Shown piece after piece: positions 15,506-23,609 of a DNA stretch of 61,037 bases (its first letter is position 1; each line of letters begins with the position of its first letter). Source of the stretch: a virus; IMG/VR virus record IMGVR_UViG_3300020156_000441, positions 1 through 61,037 of that record, one strand, 5' to 3'. Both the position numbers and the translations under genes were made by a program. Below the pieces are notes generated by a model that was not told where the DNA came from, ran no database searches, and saw only the letters and a program-made list of their open reading frames with translations.

Positions 15506-16066
15506 ATGACGATGTGTGCATCGGCCTGCCTGCCCACCCTCCGTGCTGCCTACCGGCAAGACTGTGCCAAGCGCATCGCCCGACAGGGGTGGTGCCCCAC
15601 CGCCGCCGCCGCCCATCAAGCGTGGGTTGACATGCGGTGGAGCGCCCGGCCTTGGCCGCCCGCCATCGAGGCGGCCTTCTTGCTGGCGGCCATAGAGCGG
15701 CCGTCCGGCAGCTTCGATCAGCCTTCGGAAGGGTCGGACACGGCTTGCCCCCTGCGGAACATGAAGATGGCCGCATTGACGGTGCGTTGCCCCTGCAAGC
15801 GCGCCTGCGGTGACAGGGTCTGCGCGGTCTCCCGCAGCTTTGCTTCCACCTCGTCGGGCGGCAGCCCGGCGGCGACCAGACCGCGCGCCAAGGTGGCGCA
15901 AAGCGCTGTCAGCGCGGTGATTTCGTATTGCATCCGCGTCAGCGCGGCTGCGTTTGAATCTCGGTTCATGAGGACGCTCCATCGTCTGTTGGGGAACGGC
16001 GATGGTAGCGCGCGCGGGCGGAGTCGTCACGGCTCCGCCCGCAACCGCCGCGCGCGGGAGGCGTGA
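15506..16066 (+). CDS. Uncertain early protein
   Basis: ATG at 15506 has GGGAGG just upstream and follows the Cro-like gene by 6 bp. The first 70 residues look protein-like (RAAYRQDCAKRIARQGWCPT, AAAHQAWVDMRWSARPWPPA), but the second half runs antisense to a better gene at 15718-15969 and has an odd composition. Either the true protein is shorter through an unseen frameshift, or the two genes overlap in opposite directions. Confidence 0.35.
   Translation: MTMCASACLPTLRAAYRQDCAKRIARQGWCPTAAAAHQAWVDMRWSARPWPPAIEAAFLLAAIERPSGSFDQPSEGSDTACPLRNMKMAALTVRCPCKRACGDRVCAVSRSFASTSSGGSPAATRPRAKVAQSAVSAVISYCIRVSAAAFESRFMRTLHRLLGNGDGSARGRSRHGSARNRRAREA
15718..15969 (-). CDS. Small helical protein, paralogue of 16261-16560
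   Basis: An 83-residue protein containing MQYEITALTALCATLARGLV. The related protein encoded at 16261-16560 has LGAQISALTALCAVLAREVA, and both follow it with a helix rich in Glu/Ala and a C-terminal alpha segment (RTVNAAIFMFRRG and AAVIDTVLAMLRA). They are leftward genes set among rightward early genes. Function unknown. Confidence 0.5.
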   Translation of the reverse strand: MNRDSNAAALTRMQYEITALTALCATLARGLVAAGLPPDEVEAKLRETAQTLSPQARLQGQRTVNAAIFMFRRGQAVSDPSEG

Positions 16067-16067
16067 C

Positions 16068-16316
16068 ATGGGGCGCCGACTCCGCATCCTCCTCGGCCGC
16101 GTGCTGCTGTGGTTCATCGATGCCGCGCAGGCGGAATGCCGGTGCGCGCCGCAAAGCCTGCTAACGCCCCTATCCGAGTCGCAGGGTGCGGAACGTTTTG
16201 CCGCAGCCTTGGCCGCACTGTCCAAGCCGGGAACTGCTGCCCTTGCCGGCTTGCGGGGGATCAATGCGCCGTCGGCGTCTCGTGAGCCCGCAGCATCGCA
16301 AGGACCGTGTCTATGA
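16068..16316 (+). CDS. Small hypothetical protein with an N-terminal hydrophobic helix
   Basis: ATG at 16068 follows GGGAGGCGTGAC. The 82-residue product starts MGRRLRILLGRVLLWFIDAA, a possible membrane helix, and contains FAAALAALSKPGTAALAGLR, which resembles LAMRLAALAKPGTQVLADLR in the protein encoded at 23906-24568. The end overlaps the leftward gene at 16261. Confidence 0.45.
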   Translation: MGRRLRILLGRVLLWFIDAAQAECRCAPQSLLTPLSESQGAERFAAALAALSKPGTAALAGLRGINAPSASREPAASQGPCL

Positions 16317-16560
16317 CCGCCGCGGCATGTTCCCGTCCATGGGCGGGCAAACACCGCACTGTGTCGTCGATGGCGGCCTCGACCCTGTCGATGCTCGTGT
16401 GGTCCGTCGCAACGGTGCGCGCTGCTACTTCGCGCGCCAGCACGGCGCACAGCGCCGTCAGCGCTGAGATCTGCGCGCCCAGTTGGTTTCCCATGGCCTC
16501 CATGGCTGCTGCCAGTTGCGCGCCCTCGCGCGACAGCGCGCCCGGTTCGTCTTCCGCCAT
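16261..16560 (-). CDS. Small helical protein, paralogue of 15718-15969
   Basis: ATG at 16560 gives 99 residues starting MAEDEPGALSREGAQLAAAM. It shares the ISALTALCAVLARE helix with the neighbour at 15718-15969, which suggests duplication. No known domain is recognised. Confidence 0.5.
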   Translation of the reverse strand: MAEDEPGALSREGAQLAAAMEAMGNQLGAQISALTALCAVLAREVAARTVATDHTSIDRVEAAIDDTVRCLPAHGREHAAAVIDTVLAMLRAHETPTAH

Positions 16561-16624
16561 CGCTTGGCTCCGTCGTCGGTCTGTGCTCGGCGGCGATGTT
16601 AGCCGCTGTCCGCGGTGACGCGCC

Positions 16625-16834
16625 ATGCCGCCGAAGCTCGCCGCCATGCTCGCCCCCTTCGGAACGGACCCGGCGCACCGCGTCGGCCTTGGCCTCGCCG
16701 TGCTGGCGGTGCTGGTGCCGGTCGCCCTGTGGCTGCTGGCCGTGCTGTGCGGGGTTGTGAGCGGTCATGGGGAAAACCTACCGCCGCGAGAGCCGGCGGT
16801 CTTGTTCAATCGCGACACGGGAATCGGACAATGA
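16625..16834 (+). CDS. Small single-pass membrane protein
   Basis: A 69-residue protein with one strong membrane segment (about residues 22-45, VGLGLAVLAVLVPVALWLLA). Its stop overlaps the next ATG (ATGA). The ribosome binding site is weak. Function unknown; small early membrane proteins are frequent in temperate phages. Confidence 0.5.
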   Translation: MPPKLAAMLAPFGTDPAHRVGLGLAVLAVLVPVALWLLAVLCGVVSGHGENLPPREPAVLFNRDTGIGQ

Positions 16835-17313
16835 CCAAGCGCCGCGCGCCGGACAGCATCGAAGACGCGGTCACGCAGGCCCTCGCCATCCTGGGCGACG
16901 CCGGGGCATCGGCCGCGACCGGCAAGAGCGCTCGCCTCGTGCGTCAGTGGGGCGACCCCGACGCGGACGCGCACCAGATTCAACATCAACAGGCGCTGCG
17001 CCTTGACCTCGCGTGCATCGCCGAGGGCGAGGCCCCGCCGTTCCACACCCACTTCGCGGAGCAGATCCGCCGGGCCACACAGAAGGCCGGCGGCACGCTC
17101 CACCCCGTCGAGCGGCTGGCCGAGGTGATGGCCGAGGTGGGCGACGTGGCCGCCGCGGTGCGGGCCGGCCTGTTGCCGAGCAGCCCGGGCGGTTCGCGCT
17201 TCACGCACGACGAGGCGGCGACCCTGCGCCGCGAGCTGGCCGAGTTGCGCGCCGTGCTCGACTGCCTCGACGCGGATGTTGTGGCGGCCCTGACCTCTGC
17301 GGCGGGGGCCTAG
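16831..17313 (+). CDS. Phage regulator-like protein (possible CII-type HTH)
   Basis: ATG at 16831 overlaps the previous stop. The 160-residue product contains TGKSARLVRQWGDPDADAHQ and QQALRLDLACIAEG. A short HTH followed by a W-(S/G)-DP and an Ile/Gln-x-QALxLD segment is typical of phage CII/YdaS-like regulators. The second half is a leucine-rich helix (LRRELAELRAVLDCLDADVV) that may oligomerise. It lies a few genes after Cro, where CII-type activators are found. Family assignment is by pattern only. Confidence 0.55.
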   Translation: MTKRRAPDSIEDAVTQALAILGDAGASAATGKSARLVRQWGDPDADAHQIQHQQALRLDLACIAEGEAPPFHTHFAEQIRRATQKAGGTLHPVERLAEVMAEVGDVAAAVRAGLLPSSPGGSRFTHDEAATLRRELAELRAVLDCLDADVVAALTSAAGA

Positions 17314-17315
17314 CC

Positions 17316-17690
17316 ATGGCCTGCGGAGAAGACCGCGACCTGTCGCCCGCCATGGGGCTGGCGGTCGCCGCCGGGATGCTGCGGCTCTCCGGCTCCGGCC
17401 CGGCCGAGCGCGAAAAGCTGCTGCGGCGCATCGCCGAGGCCAAGGCCGCCGGGCTCACCGGTGCCGCGCAGGAACTGCTCGCGGCGTCCGAGGGCTATCT
17501 CGCCGGCACCGTGCCCATGCAGGCGCTGAGCGACGTGTTGGACCGCTTCTGCACCCCCTTCATCGCCGCGCGCTGCTCGCCCGGTCGCGGGCGTCCACCC
17601 GCCCGGCCGATTCCGCCCGGCACCACCCATGCGGCCCGCGTCGCCGAGGCCGTCGATCCTCTCGACCTCTACGGGGAGCACAGATCATGA
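17316..17690 (+). CDS. Hypothetical early protein
   Basis: ATG at 17316, 5 bp after the previous gene; 124 residues. The N-terminal two-thirds is helical (AEREKLLRRIAEAKAAGLTG) and the C-terminus is Pro/Arg-rich. It ends in VDPLDLYGEHRS. No family recognised. Its stop overlaps the next start (ATGA). Confidence 0.6.
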   Translation: MACGEDRDLSPAMGLAVAAGMLRLSGSGPAEREKLLRRIAEAKAAGLTGAAQELLAASEGYLAGTVPMQALSDVLDRFCTPFIAARCSPGRGRPPARPIPPGTTHAARVAEAVDPLDLYGEHRS

Positions 17691-18316
17691 CCCAAGCCGC
17701 CGCTGTCGCAGCGGTCTTGCCGCCGTCCACGGACCTCGTGGCCCGGTTTCTCGACGCCTGCATCCTGCGCGAACCGGGCGCGTACGTCGGAGTGGCCCGC
17801 CTGCACGACGTGTTCGTTGTGTGGTGCGAGCGGCACGCTGCTGCCCCTATCGGTCCGTTCGCCTTCGCCGCCGCTCTCGCCCGCCTTCGGTACGACGTGT
17901 CGCTGCGGCACGGCGTGGTGAAGGTGGTTGAGGGTGTGGCCGTCAGCTGGGATCCGTTCCCCGCCGGTCCGCGTCATCTGGTGGTGCCGCAGGAGCTGCG
18001 GCCGGAAGACGTGATGATGCTCGGCCGTATCGCCAATGAGCGAGCCGGGCAGATCAGCCGCGAAGGCTACCGGCAGGAACACGATGACCAGCACGACGGC
18101 GGCGCGCTGGCCGGCGCGGCGTCGGCCTACGCGCTCTCGTCGGTGGCACACGGGCTGGGCGGCGTCGCCCGCCGGGCGGTGCTGCTGCTGTCCCGCATCA
18201 TCTGGCCGTGGGGCCGCGAGTGGTGGAAGCCGAAGGACCCGTTGCGGGACATCGAGCGGGCCGGCGCGCTGCTGGTTGCTGACGGCGCCCGCCGGCTGCG
18301 GAACCGGGAGGGCTGA
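17687..18316 (+). CDS. Phage protein with C-terminal dATP/dGTP-diphosphohydrolase-type region
   Basis: The 209-residue product has two parts. Residues 1-95 resemble a winged-helix module (ACILREPGAYVGVARLHDVF, VVWCERHAA). The rest has the arrangement ERAGQISREGYRQEHDDQHD, GALAGAASAYA, WPWGREWWKPKDPLRDIERA, which matches a widespread phage domain (often annotated as an N-terminal dATP/dGTP diphosphohydrolase-like region). The acidic HDDQHD could bind metal. It may act in nucleotide metabolism during early infection; this is inference from the family name. Confidence 0.65.
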   Translation: MTQAAAVAAVLPPSTDLVARFLDACILREPGAYVGVARLHDVFVVWCERHAAAPIGPFAFAAALARLRYDVSLRHGVVKVVEGVAVSWDPFPAGPRHLVVPQELRPEDVMMLGRIANERAGQISREGYRQEHDDQHDGGALAGAASAYALSSVAHGLGGVARRAVLLLSRIIWPWGREWWKPKDPLRDIERAGALLVADGARRLRNREG

Positions 18317-18319
18317 GCC

Positions 18320-18514
18320 ATGGTGCAGCACTCCCCCAACAGCAATGTACTCGGCCTTCTTGAACGCGTCGGGCTCACCGGGCTGCTGATCCTCGGCAAT
18401 CCCAATGATCTGCGGGCAATCGCCCACGCCTGCGCGAGCGCGCCGGATACGCAGTCCGCCCGGCGCTTGATCGCCGAGCGGCACGGGCGCGCCCTCGACC
18501 TTCTGGCCGGGTGA
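18320..18514 (+). CDS. Small hypothetical protein
   Basis: A 64-residue protein starting MVQHSPNSNVLGLLERVGLT, with two short helices. ATG follows GGGCTGAGCC; spacing is short. It is in the early rightward operon between the diphosphohydrolase-like and ASCH genes. No family recognised. Confidence 0.55.
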   Translation: MVQHSPNSNVLGLLERVGLTGLLILGNPNDLRAIAHACASAPDTQSARRLIAERHGRALDLLAG

Positions 18515-18522
18515 GGTGCGGC

Positions 18523-18978
18523 ATGGGCAACCGTTTGACCAAGGGCCTGTCCGTACGCGCGCCGTGGTGGTGGTTCATCCTGCACGGCGGCAAGGACGTG
18601 GAGAACCGCACGCGGCCCACCAGCTTCCGCGGCACCGTCTGCCTGCACGCCTCCGCGTGGTGGCGCACCTGGGAGGCGCTGGAAACCATGCACGACTTCG
18701 GCAAGCTGGCGGAGCGTGCCGGCGCGCCGATGGTGACGATGCCGGTGGTCCGCCCCTACGGCGGCTGCATCGTCGGCACCGTCGATATCATCGACTGCGT
18801 GTCGGAGAGCGCCAGCCCGTGGTTCTTCGGGCCGTACGGGTACGTGCTCTCCAACCCGGTGTCCTTCGCCGAACCGATTCCCTGCAAGGGCATGCTCGGC
18901 TTCTTCACCGTGCCGCCCGACGTACAGGTTCGCGCCGCCGGGGCTGAAATCGGCATGGCCCCGGAGGTGCGGTCATGA
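18523..18978 (+). CDS. ASCH-domain protein
   Basis: ATG at 18523 has GAGG upstream. The 151-residue product has the ASCH features: an early GLSVRAPWWWFILHGGKDVE followed by NRTRPTSFRGTVCLHAS, and a later IVGTVDIIDCV strand. ASCH domains have a PUA-like beta-barrel and bind RNA or modified nucleotides; many are in phages beside replication genes. Its stop overlaps the next ATG. Confidence 0.82.
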   Translation: MGNRLTKGLSVRAPWWWFILHGGKDVENRTRPTSFRGTVCLHASAWWRTWEALETMHDFGKLAERAGAPMVTMPVVRPYGGCIVGTVDIIDCVSESASPWFFGPYGYVLSNPVSFAEPIPCKGMLGFFTVPPDVQVRAAGAEIGMAPEVRS

Positions 18979-20693
18979 CCGAAGAAATCCCCGGCCCCGA
19001 GCTGAAGGAGGCTGCGCTCACCTACGCCAAGGGCGGGTGGTACGTCTTCCCCTGCGCGGCGCGGGGGAAGATGCCGTACCGCAAGGACGGCTTCTTTGAG
19101 CACGGCTGCAAGGACGCGTCCAAGTCGCCGTGGTCGGTGAAGGCGTTCTGGGGCGAGTGGCCGCAGGCCAACATCGGCTTGGCCTGCGGCGAAGAGACGG
19201 GCGTGTGGGTGGTCGATGCCGACGTGAAGGCGCCGACCGACGATCAGCCGGGCTACGACGGCTTCGATACCATGCGCCAGCTGCAGGAACTGTTCGGCGA
19301 GGCGTTGCCGCCGACGCTGGGGCAAAAGACGCCGAGCGGCGGCTATCACTGGCTGTTCCGCTGGCCGGGGAAGAAGGTGCCGAACTCGGCCAAGAAGCGG
19401 CTCGGCCCCGGCCTCGACGTGCGCGGCGACGGTGGGTACATCCTCGTCGCCCCCAGCGTCCACCCGAACGGCGGGCGGTACGCCTGGGACGGTGACCCGG
19501 CGTCCACCCCCATCGCCCGCGCGCCTGAATGGCTGTTGCGGCTGCTGTTCGTCGAGCCCTCGGACCAAGAGGGGCTCGACTGGCTGCAACACGCGGTCGA
19601 GGGCAAGGAGCTTCCCGACTGGCTGGCGAAGCGCATCGGCATCGCCCTGCCGAAGGCGGCCGGCAAGCGTGCCGCCGCGCCGAAGGTCGAGCGGGTGTCG
19701 CCCTACGTTCGGAAAGCGCTGGAAGACGAATGCCTCAAGGTGCGGGCCGCACCGCCTGGCTGTCGGAATCAGACGCTGAACGAGGCGGCGTTTTCCATGG
19801 GCCGCTTTGTCGGGGCGGGGGCGCTGGAACGCGCCGTCGCCGAACTGCACCTGCGCGCGGCCATGCTGTCGTGGGACGGGGTGGAACCGGCCAAGCGGGC
19901 GCGGGACGAGAAGACGCTGCAAAGCGCCCTGGACTCCGGGGCGTTGCAGCCGCGCGAGGTGCCGGAGCAGCAGGAACGCCGCTCCCTGGCCCGGCCGCGC
20001 ACCATCCGGCCGGGCGGCCCGCCCCCGGCGCGCGTGGACCTGTCGGCGCTGATCGGGCAGGCGCGGGCCATCTGGCAGCCCCGGCATCCGCTGGACGGCA
20101 CGCCGGCTGCGGCCTACCTGACGGCGCAGGGCATCGCCCCGGCGCAGAGTGGGCCATGGCTGGGCTTTGTGCCGGCGCTCGACCGCCTTTGGTCGGTGGA
20201 TGGGGATGAGCCGGTGTGCGTCGGGACCGCCCCGGCCCTGATTGCCGGTCTGGCCCGCTGGCCGGACCGCAGCGACCGGCCGGAGGTGGTTGCGGTCCTG
20301 GCCTACTGGCTGCGCGAAGATGGCGCGTTGCAGCTCTTCCGCGACCCGGCGACCGGACGGGAGTTGCCGGGGCGGGCGCTGATCGGCGCGTGGCACGGCG
20401 CGGCGGTGCGCCTGGGGCGCGGCGCGCCCGGTGCCTCCACCATGTTGGTCGCCACCGGCCTCGTCGAGGGGCTGCGCGCGCGCCTCGCCACGCCCGAGCT
20501 GCCCGTGTGGGTAGCCGGCACCATTGCCGCCATGGAACGCCTGTCGCTGCCGGAAGCCATCCGGGAAGTGATCCTGCTGGGAGCGGGGCGGGCCGATCCG
20601 GCGGCCATCGCCCGCATCGGCGCGGCGCTGGGGCACGGGCGCGGACGCATCGTCAAGCGCGTCATCCGCGCCAGGGACAAGGCGGTGGCGTGA
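18975..20693 (+). CDS. Prim-Pol / Toprim DNA primase fusion
   Basis: A 572-residue protein. Residues 10-195 form a bifunctional primase-polymerase (Prim-Pol) domain with NIGLACGEETGVWVVDADVK carrying the metal-binding acidic pair, TPSGGYHWLFRWPGK with the conserved His, and GLDVRGDGGYILVAPSVH. Residues about 340-560 form a Toprim-like region: TPAAAYLTAQGIAP, then TMLVATGLVEGL with the Toprim glutamate, and VILLGAGRADPAA. It would prime phage DNA synthesis together with the D5-type helicase at 21933. A large middle region may hold a primase C-terminal linker. Confidence 0.88.
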   Translation: MTEEIPGPELKEAALTYAKGGWYVFPCAARGKMPYRKDGFFEHGCKDASKSPWSVKAFWGEWPQANIGLACGEETGVWVVDADVKAPTDDQPGYDGFDTMRQLQELFGEALPPTLGQKTPSGGYHWLFRWPGKKVPNSAKKRLGPGLDVRGDGGYILVAPSVHPNGGRYAWDGDPASTPIARAPEWLLRLLFVEPSDQEGLDWLQHAVEGKELPDWLAKRIGIALPKAAGKRAAAPKVERVSPYVRKALEDECLKVRAAPPGCRNQTLNEAAFSMGRFVGAGALERAVAELHLRAAMLSWDGVEPAKRARDEKTLQSALDSGALQPREVPEQQERRSLARPRTIRPGGPPPARVDLSALIGQARAIWQPRHPLDGTPAAAYLTAQGIAPAQSGPWLGFVPALDRLWSVDGDEPVCVGTAPALIAGLARWPDRSDRPEVVAVLAYWLREDGALQLFRDPATGRELPGRALIGAWHGAAVRLGRGAPGASTMLVATGLVEGLRARLATPELPVWVAGTIAAMERLSLPEAIREVILLGAGRADPAAIARIGAALGHGRGRIVKRVIRARDKAVA

Positions 20694-20959
20694 TGGATGA
20701 TCTCGACGCCCGATACCTCGCCTATCGCTTCATGATCACGACCGACCGCCGGGCCGGCGAGGTGTTCGACCTCTGCCGCCGCGTGCTCGGCTTCCGCGGG
20801 CGCTCGCGCCACCGGGTGGTGTGGTCGGACGCCATCGACTTGCTGACGGTGCTCATCATGGACAACGCGCTTTTCGCCGCCGGCATCTGGCGGAGGGTGG
20901 CTGCCGCTGAGCGCCGGGCCGGAACTTCGGTCTCGGTCGAACGGAGGGCGGTGGCGTGA
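20693..20959 (+). CDS. Small hypothetical protein
   Basis: ATG at 20693 overlaps the primase stop. The 88-residue product is helical and basic (YRFMITTDRRAGEVFDLCRR, VVWSDAIDLLTVLIMDNAL). It sits between primase and methyltransferase genes and overlaps the latter's GTG start. No family recognised. Confidence 0.6.
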   Translation: MDDLDARYLAYRFMITTDRRAGEVFDLCRRVLGFRGRSRHRVVWSDAIDLLTVLIMDNALFAAGIWRRVAAAERRAGTSVSVERRAVA

Positions 20960-21648
20960 CGGCGCCTGATCTGCTCTCCCTCCCCGCACCCCACCCGCAC
21001 GATGGAATGCCCGCCGCAAAGGGCGCGGGTTCCTTGCCTGTCGCCACGAACGCGCTGTCCCGCCACCGGTCCGGCGACTACGCCCACGATCCACACGACT
21101 GGTACGTCGAAGAGGCGTGGTGCACCGAAGGGCTTGCCGATGCCGTGCCCTTCGTCGGCACGGTGCTGGACCCGGCGTGCGGCTCCGGCCGCATAGTCGA
21201 AGTGTTCCGCCGCCGCGGCTTCGACGCCGTGGGTTCGGATTTGGTGGACCGGGGCTATCCGCACTGCACGCCGCGCGTCGACTTCACCTTACCCGGTTCC
21301 TGGCCGCCGGGCTCGTTCGACAACGTGGTGTGCAACCCGCCCTACTACTCGGGCAAGGGTTCCGTCGTCTTCCTCGAACACGGGCTTGTGGTGGCGCGCC
21401 GCCGCGTCGCCGTGCTGGTGCCGCTGCCCTTCCTGGCCGGCCAGCGCCGGCATGCGCTGTTCACCTCCTTGCCGGTCAGTCACGTGCTGGTGCTTTCACG
21501 CCGGCCGTCCATGCCCCCCGGCGTGCTGCTGGGGCAGGTGGAGCAGAAGGGCGGCAAGGAAGACTACTGCTGGATCGTCTGCACCCATGGCCATGCGGGG
21601 CCGCCCTCGCTCGGCTGGCTGCTGCCAGGGCGCGAGGTTCGGCCATGA
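20956..21648 (+). CDS. DNA methyltransferase (adenine-type motifs)
   Basis: A GTG start at 20956 overlaps the previous stop. The 230-residue product has SAM-binding motif I, VLDPACGSGRIVEVFRRRGF (about 70), an acidic residue at the second strand (AVGSDLVDRGY), and catalytic motif IV NPPYYS (about 125), typical of N6-adenine or related amino methyltransferases. No restriction partner is nearby, so it is an orphan phage methyltransferase, probably used to protect phage DNA from host restriction. Confidence 0.85.
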   Translation: MTAPDLLSLPAPHPHDGMPAAKGAGSLPVATNALSRHRSGDYAHDPHDWYVEEAWCTEGLADAVPFVGTVLDPACGSGRIVEVFRRRGFDAVGSDLVDRGYPHCTPRVDFTLPGSWPPGSFDNVVCNPPYYSGKGSVVFLEHGLVVARRRVAVLVPLPFLAGQRRHALFTSLPVSHVLVLSRRPSMPPGVLLGQVEQKGGKEDYCWIVCTHGHAGPPSLGWLLPGREVRP

Positions 21649-21700
21649 CCGAATGCGGCCAGCCTGACCCGCACAGCGAGACCTCGGGAGCATCAGGGCC

Positions 21701-21943
21701 TTGACCGTCCCAGACGAGAGCAGGGGCGCGAAGCGTCGCCGTCGCGGCGCCTCGATCCTCCCCGCACCCCTCCCTTTCATGATGGCCCTTCGGGCAACCG
21801 GCCGGTGGCCGCACTGGCGGGGCGGCGGCGGGGTGGAGAGGTGCGGCAGGGCGGGCGCGTGGGCGCGTTGCGTCCTGCGGACCGCCTGCACAAAGCGACT
21901 AGTCGCTCTTCGCGACGCCGTGGGGGTGAGCCATGCCCGATGA
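21701..21943 (+). CDS. Doubtful small ORF before the helicase gene
   Basis: A TTG start at 21701 with GGGAG about 10 bp upstream would give an 80-residue basic product (RGAKRRRRGASILPAPLPFM) overlapping the helicase start. The composition is not convincing. The interval 21649-21932 otherwise holds only a short 19-codon frame (21645-21704) and the palindrome at 21894-21907. Confidence 0.25.
   Translation: MTVPDESRGAKRRRRGASILPAPLPFMMALRATGRWPHWRGGGGVERCGRAGAWARCVLRTACTKRLVALRDAVGVSHAR
21894..21907. repeat. Palindrome AGCGACTAGTCGCT, copy 2
   Basis: Second perfect copy of the 14-bp palindrome seen at 13451-13464, again preceded by CCTGCACA. It is 26 bp upstream of the helicase start, a position suited to regulation. 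Confidence 0.6.
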
Positions 21944-23609
21944 TCGCCTGCCGCCGGATGGCTTCGACCTCGACGCGTTGCGCGACGGCATCCACAACGC
22001 CGAGCCGCTGGCCCCGGCCGGCGGTGGTCCGCTGCGGCCACCGGAGCCGGGCGAGGGGGAGCCGCCCAACGAAAAGTGGCTGGCGAAGCTGGAACGCAAC
22101 GACACCGGCAACGCGGCGCGGCTGGTGGCCCGGTACGGGACCGATCTCGTGCACGTGGACGGGGTGGGCTGGCATTGCTGGGCCGAGACCGAACAGAGCG
22201 GCGGGCGCTTCGCGTTCGAGCTGGGCGCGACCGAAGCGGTGCGCCGGGCGCAGTGGACGCAGGCGGCCATGTACAACGAGGTCAAGGTGCTGCGGGACGA
22301 GGGGCCGCCGCCGCCGTCGCCCGAGGAAGAGAACGAGCAGATCGACGAAGTGAAGGCCATGCTGCGCAAGGAGCGGCTGAAGGCGTGGACGCAGTCCATC
22401 GACGCCGCCCAGCGGCACGCCCTGCAATCGGGCAACGCCGGCAGGATCAACGCCATGCTCGAAATGGCGATCCCCGACCTTGCCAGACCCATGCGGGCGA
22501 TGGACGCCAACCCGTGGCTGGTCACGGTCGAGAACGGCACCTTGGAGCTGATGCCGCCGGAGCCCACGTCCGATCAGGTGCAGGACGGCTGTTCCGATCC
22601 ACCGCCCTGGAAGCCGGTCAAGCGGGCGTCGCGGCGCGGCGACCTGATCACCCGCATGATGGGGGCCGCCTACCGCCCGGACGCCGCGTGCCCGAAGTTC
22701 GAGGCGTTCCTCAAGCGCATCCTGCCCAGCGAGGCGGTCAGGCGATACCTTCAGCGCCTGTTCGGCTACAAGCTGACGGGCCTGTCGGACGAGCACGTGT
22801 TCGTGATCTTCTGGGGCACCGGGCGCAACGGCAAGTCCACGCTCGTGGATATCCTGCGTCGGGTGTACGGCGACTATGCCGCGACGGTGCAGGTCAACCT
22901 GTTCCTCGACGATGGCCGGGTGAAGGCGGACGGGCCGCGCCCGTCGCTGGCGAAGCTGCCGGGCGTGCGCGTCGTCTTCATGTCGGAGCCGAAGAAGGGC
23001 GCGCGCCTGGACGAGAGCCTCGTCAAGGAGACGACGGGCGGCGAACCCCTGGAAACCCGCAAACTTCAGCGCGACCCGTTCGAGTTCCGGCCGCAGTTCA
23101 TCCCGGTCATGTCCACCAACTTCAAGCCCCAGATCCTGGGCCTCGATCCCGGCATCTGGGGGCGGCTCAATCTGGTGCCCTTCACCGAGTTCATTCCCCC
23201 GGAAGAGCGGGACAAGCGCCTCGCGGAGAAGTTGTGGCGGGACGAGCGTGACGGGATCCTGGGGTGGTTGCTCGACGGGTTGGCGGCATACCACGAGGAA
23301 GGGTTGAACCCGCCGGCCGAGATCCTCGCCGCTGTCGAGGAATACCGCGCGGAGAGCGACCCGCTGGGCGATTTCCTCGACATGGAGACGGCGGCCAAGG
23401 CGGGGGCGCGGTGCGCGTCGGCCGACCTGTACAAGCGCTATGAGGACTGGTGCGAGCGGAACGGGCAGGAGCCCATGAAGCAGAACGGTTTCTCGCGCAA
23501 GTTGCGGGAGCGCGGGTTCGTCAGCACCAAGTCCGGCACCATGCATTGGGTCGGGCTGGAACTGCTGCCGAACAACGAGCCGCCGTCCATGGGCGGCGGG
23601 ATGGGCTGA
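21933..23609 (+). CDS. D5-type primase-helicase (SF3)
   Basis: A 558-residue phage/plasmid primase of the P4/D5 type. A D5_N-like region (about 170-275) is followed by an SF3 ATPase with Walker A in VFVIFWGTGRNGKSTLVDIL (about 290), a Walker-B-like strand RVVFMSEPKKG, sensor-type PVMSTNFKPQILGLDPGIWG and arginine finger RLNLVPF. The C-terminal winged helix has YKRYEDWCERNGQEP and FSRKLRERGFVSTKSGTMHW. It should unwind the origin, which probably lies just downstream at 23610-23905. The N-terminal 170 residues are not assigned. Confidence 0.9.
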   Translation: MPDDRLPPDGFDLDALRDGIHNAEPLAPAGGGPLRPPEPGEGEPPNEKWLAKLERNDTGNAARLVARYGTDLVHVDGVGWHCWAETEQSGGRFAFELGATEAVRRAQWTQAAMYNEVKVLRDEGPPPPSPEEENEQIDEVKAMLRKERLKAWTQSIDAAQRHALQSGNAGRINAMLEMAIPDLARPMRAMDANPWLVTVENGTLELMPPEPTSDQVQDGCSDPPPWKPVKRASRRGDLITRMMGAAYRPDAACPKFEAFLKRILPSEAVRRYLQRLFGYKLTGLSDEHVFVIFWGTGRNGKSTLVDILRRVYGDYAATVQVNLFLDDGRVKADGPRPSLAKLPGVRVVFMSEPKKGARLDESLVKETTGGEPLETRKLQRDPFEFRPQFIPVMSTNFKPQILGLDPGIWGRLNLVPFTEFIPPEERDKRLAEKLWRDERDGILGWLLDGLAAYHEEGLNPPAEILAAVEEYRAESDPLGDFLDMETAAKAGARCASADLYKRYEDWCERNGQEPMKQNGFSRKLRERGFVSTKSGTMHWVGLELLPNNEPPSMGGGMG

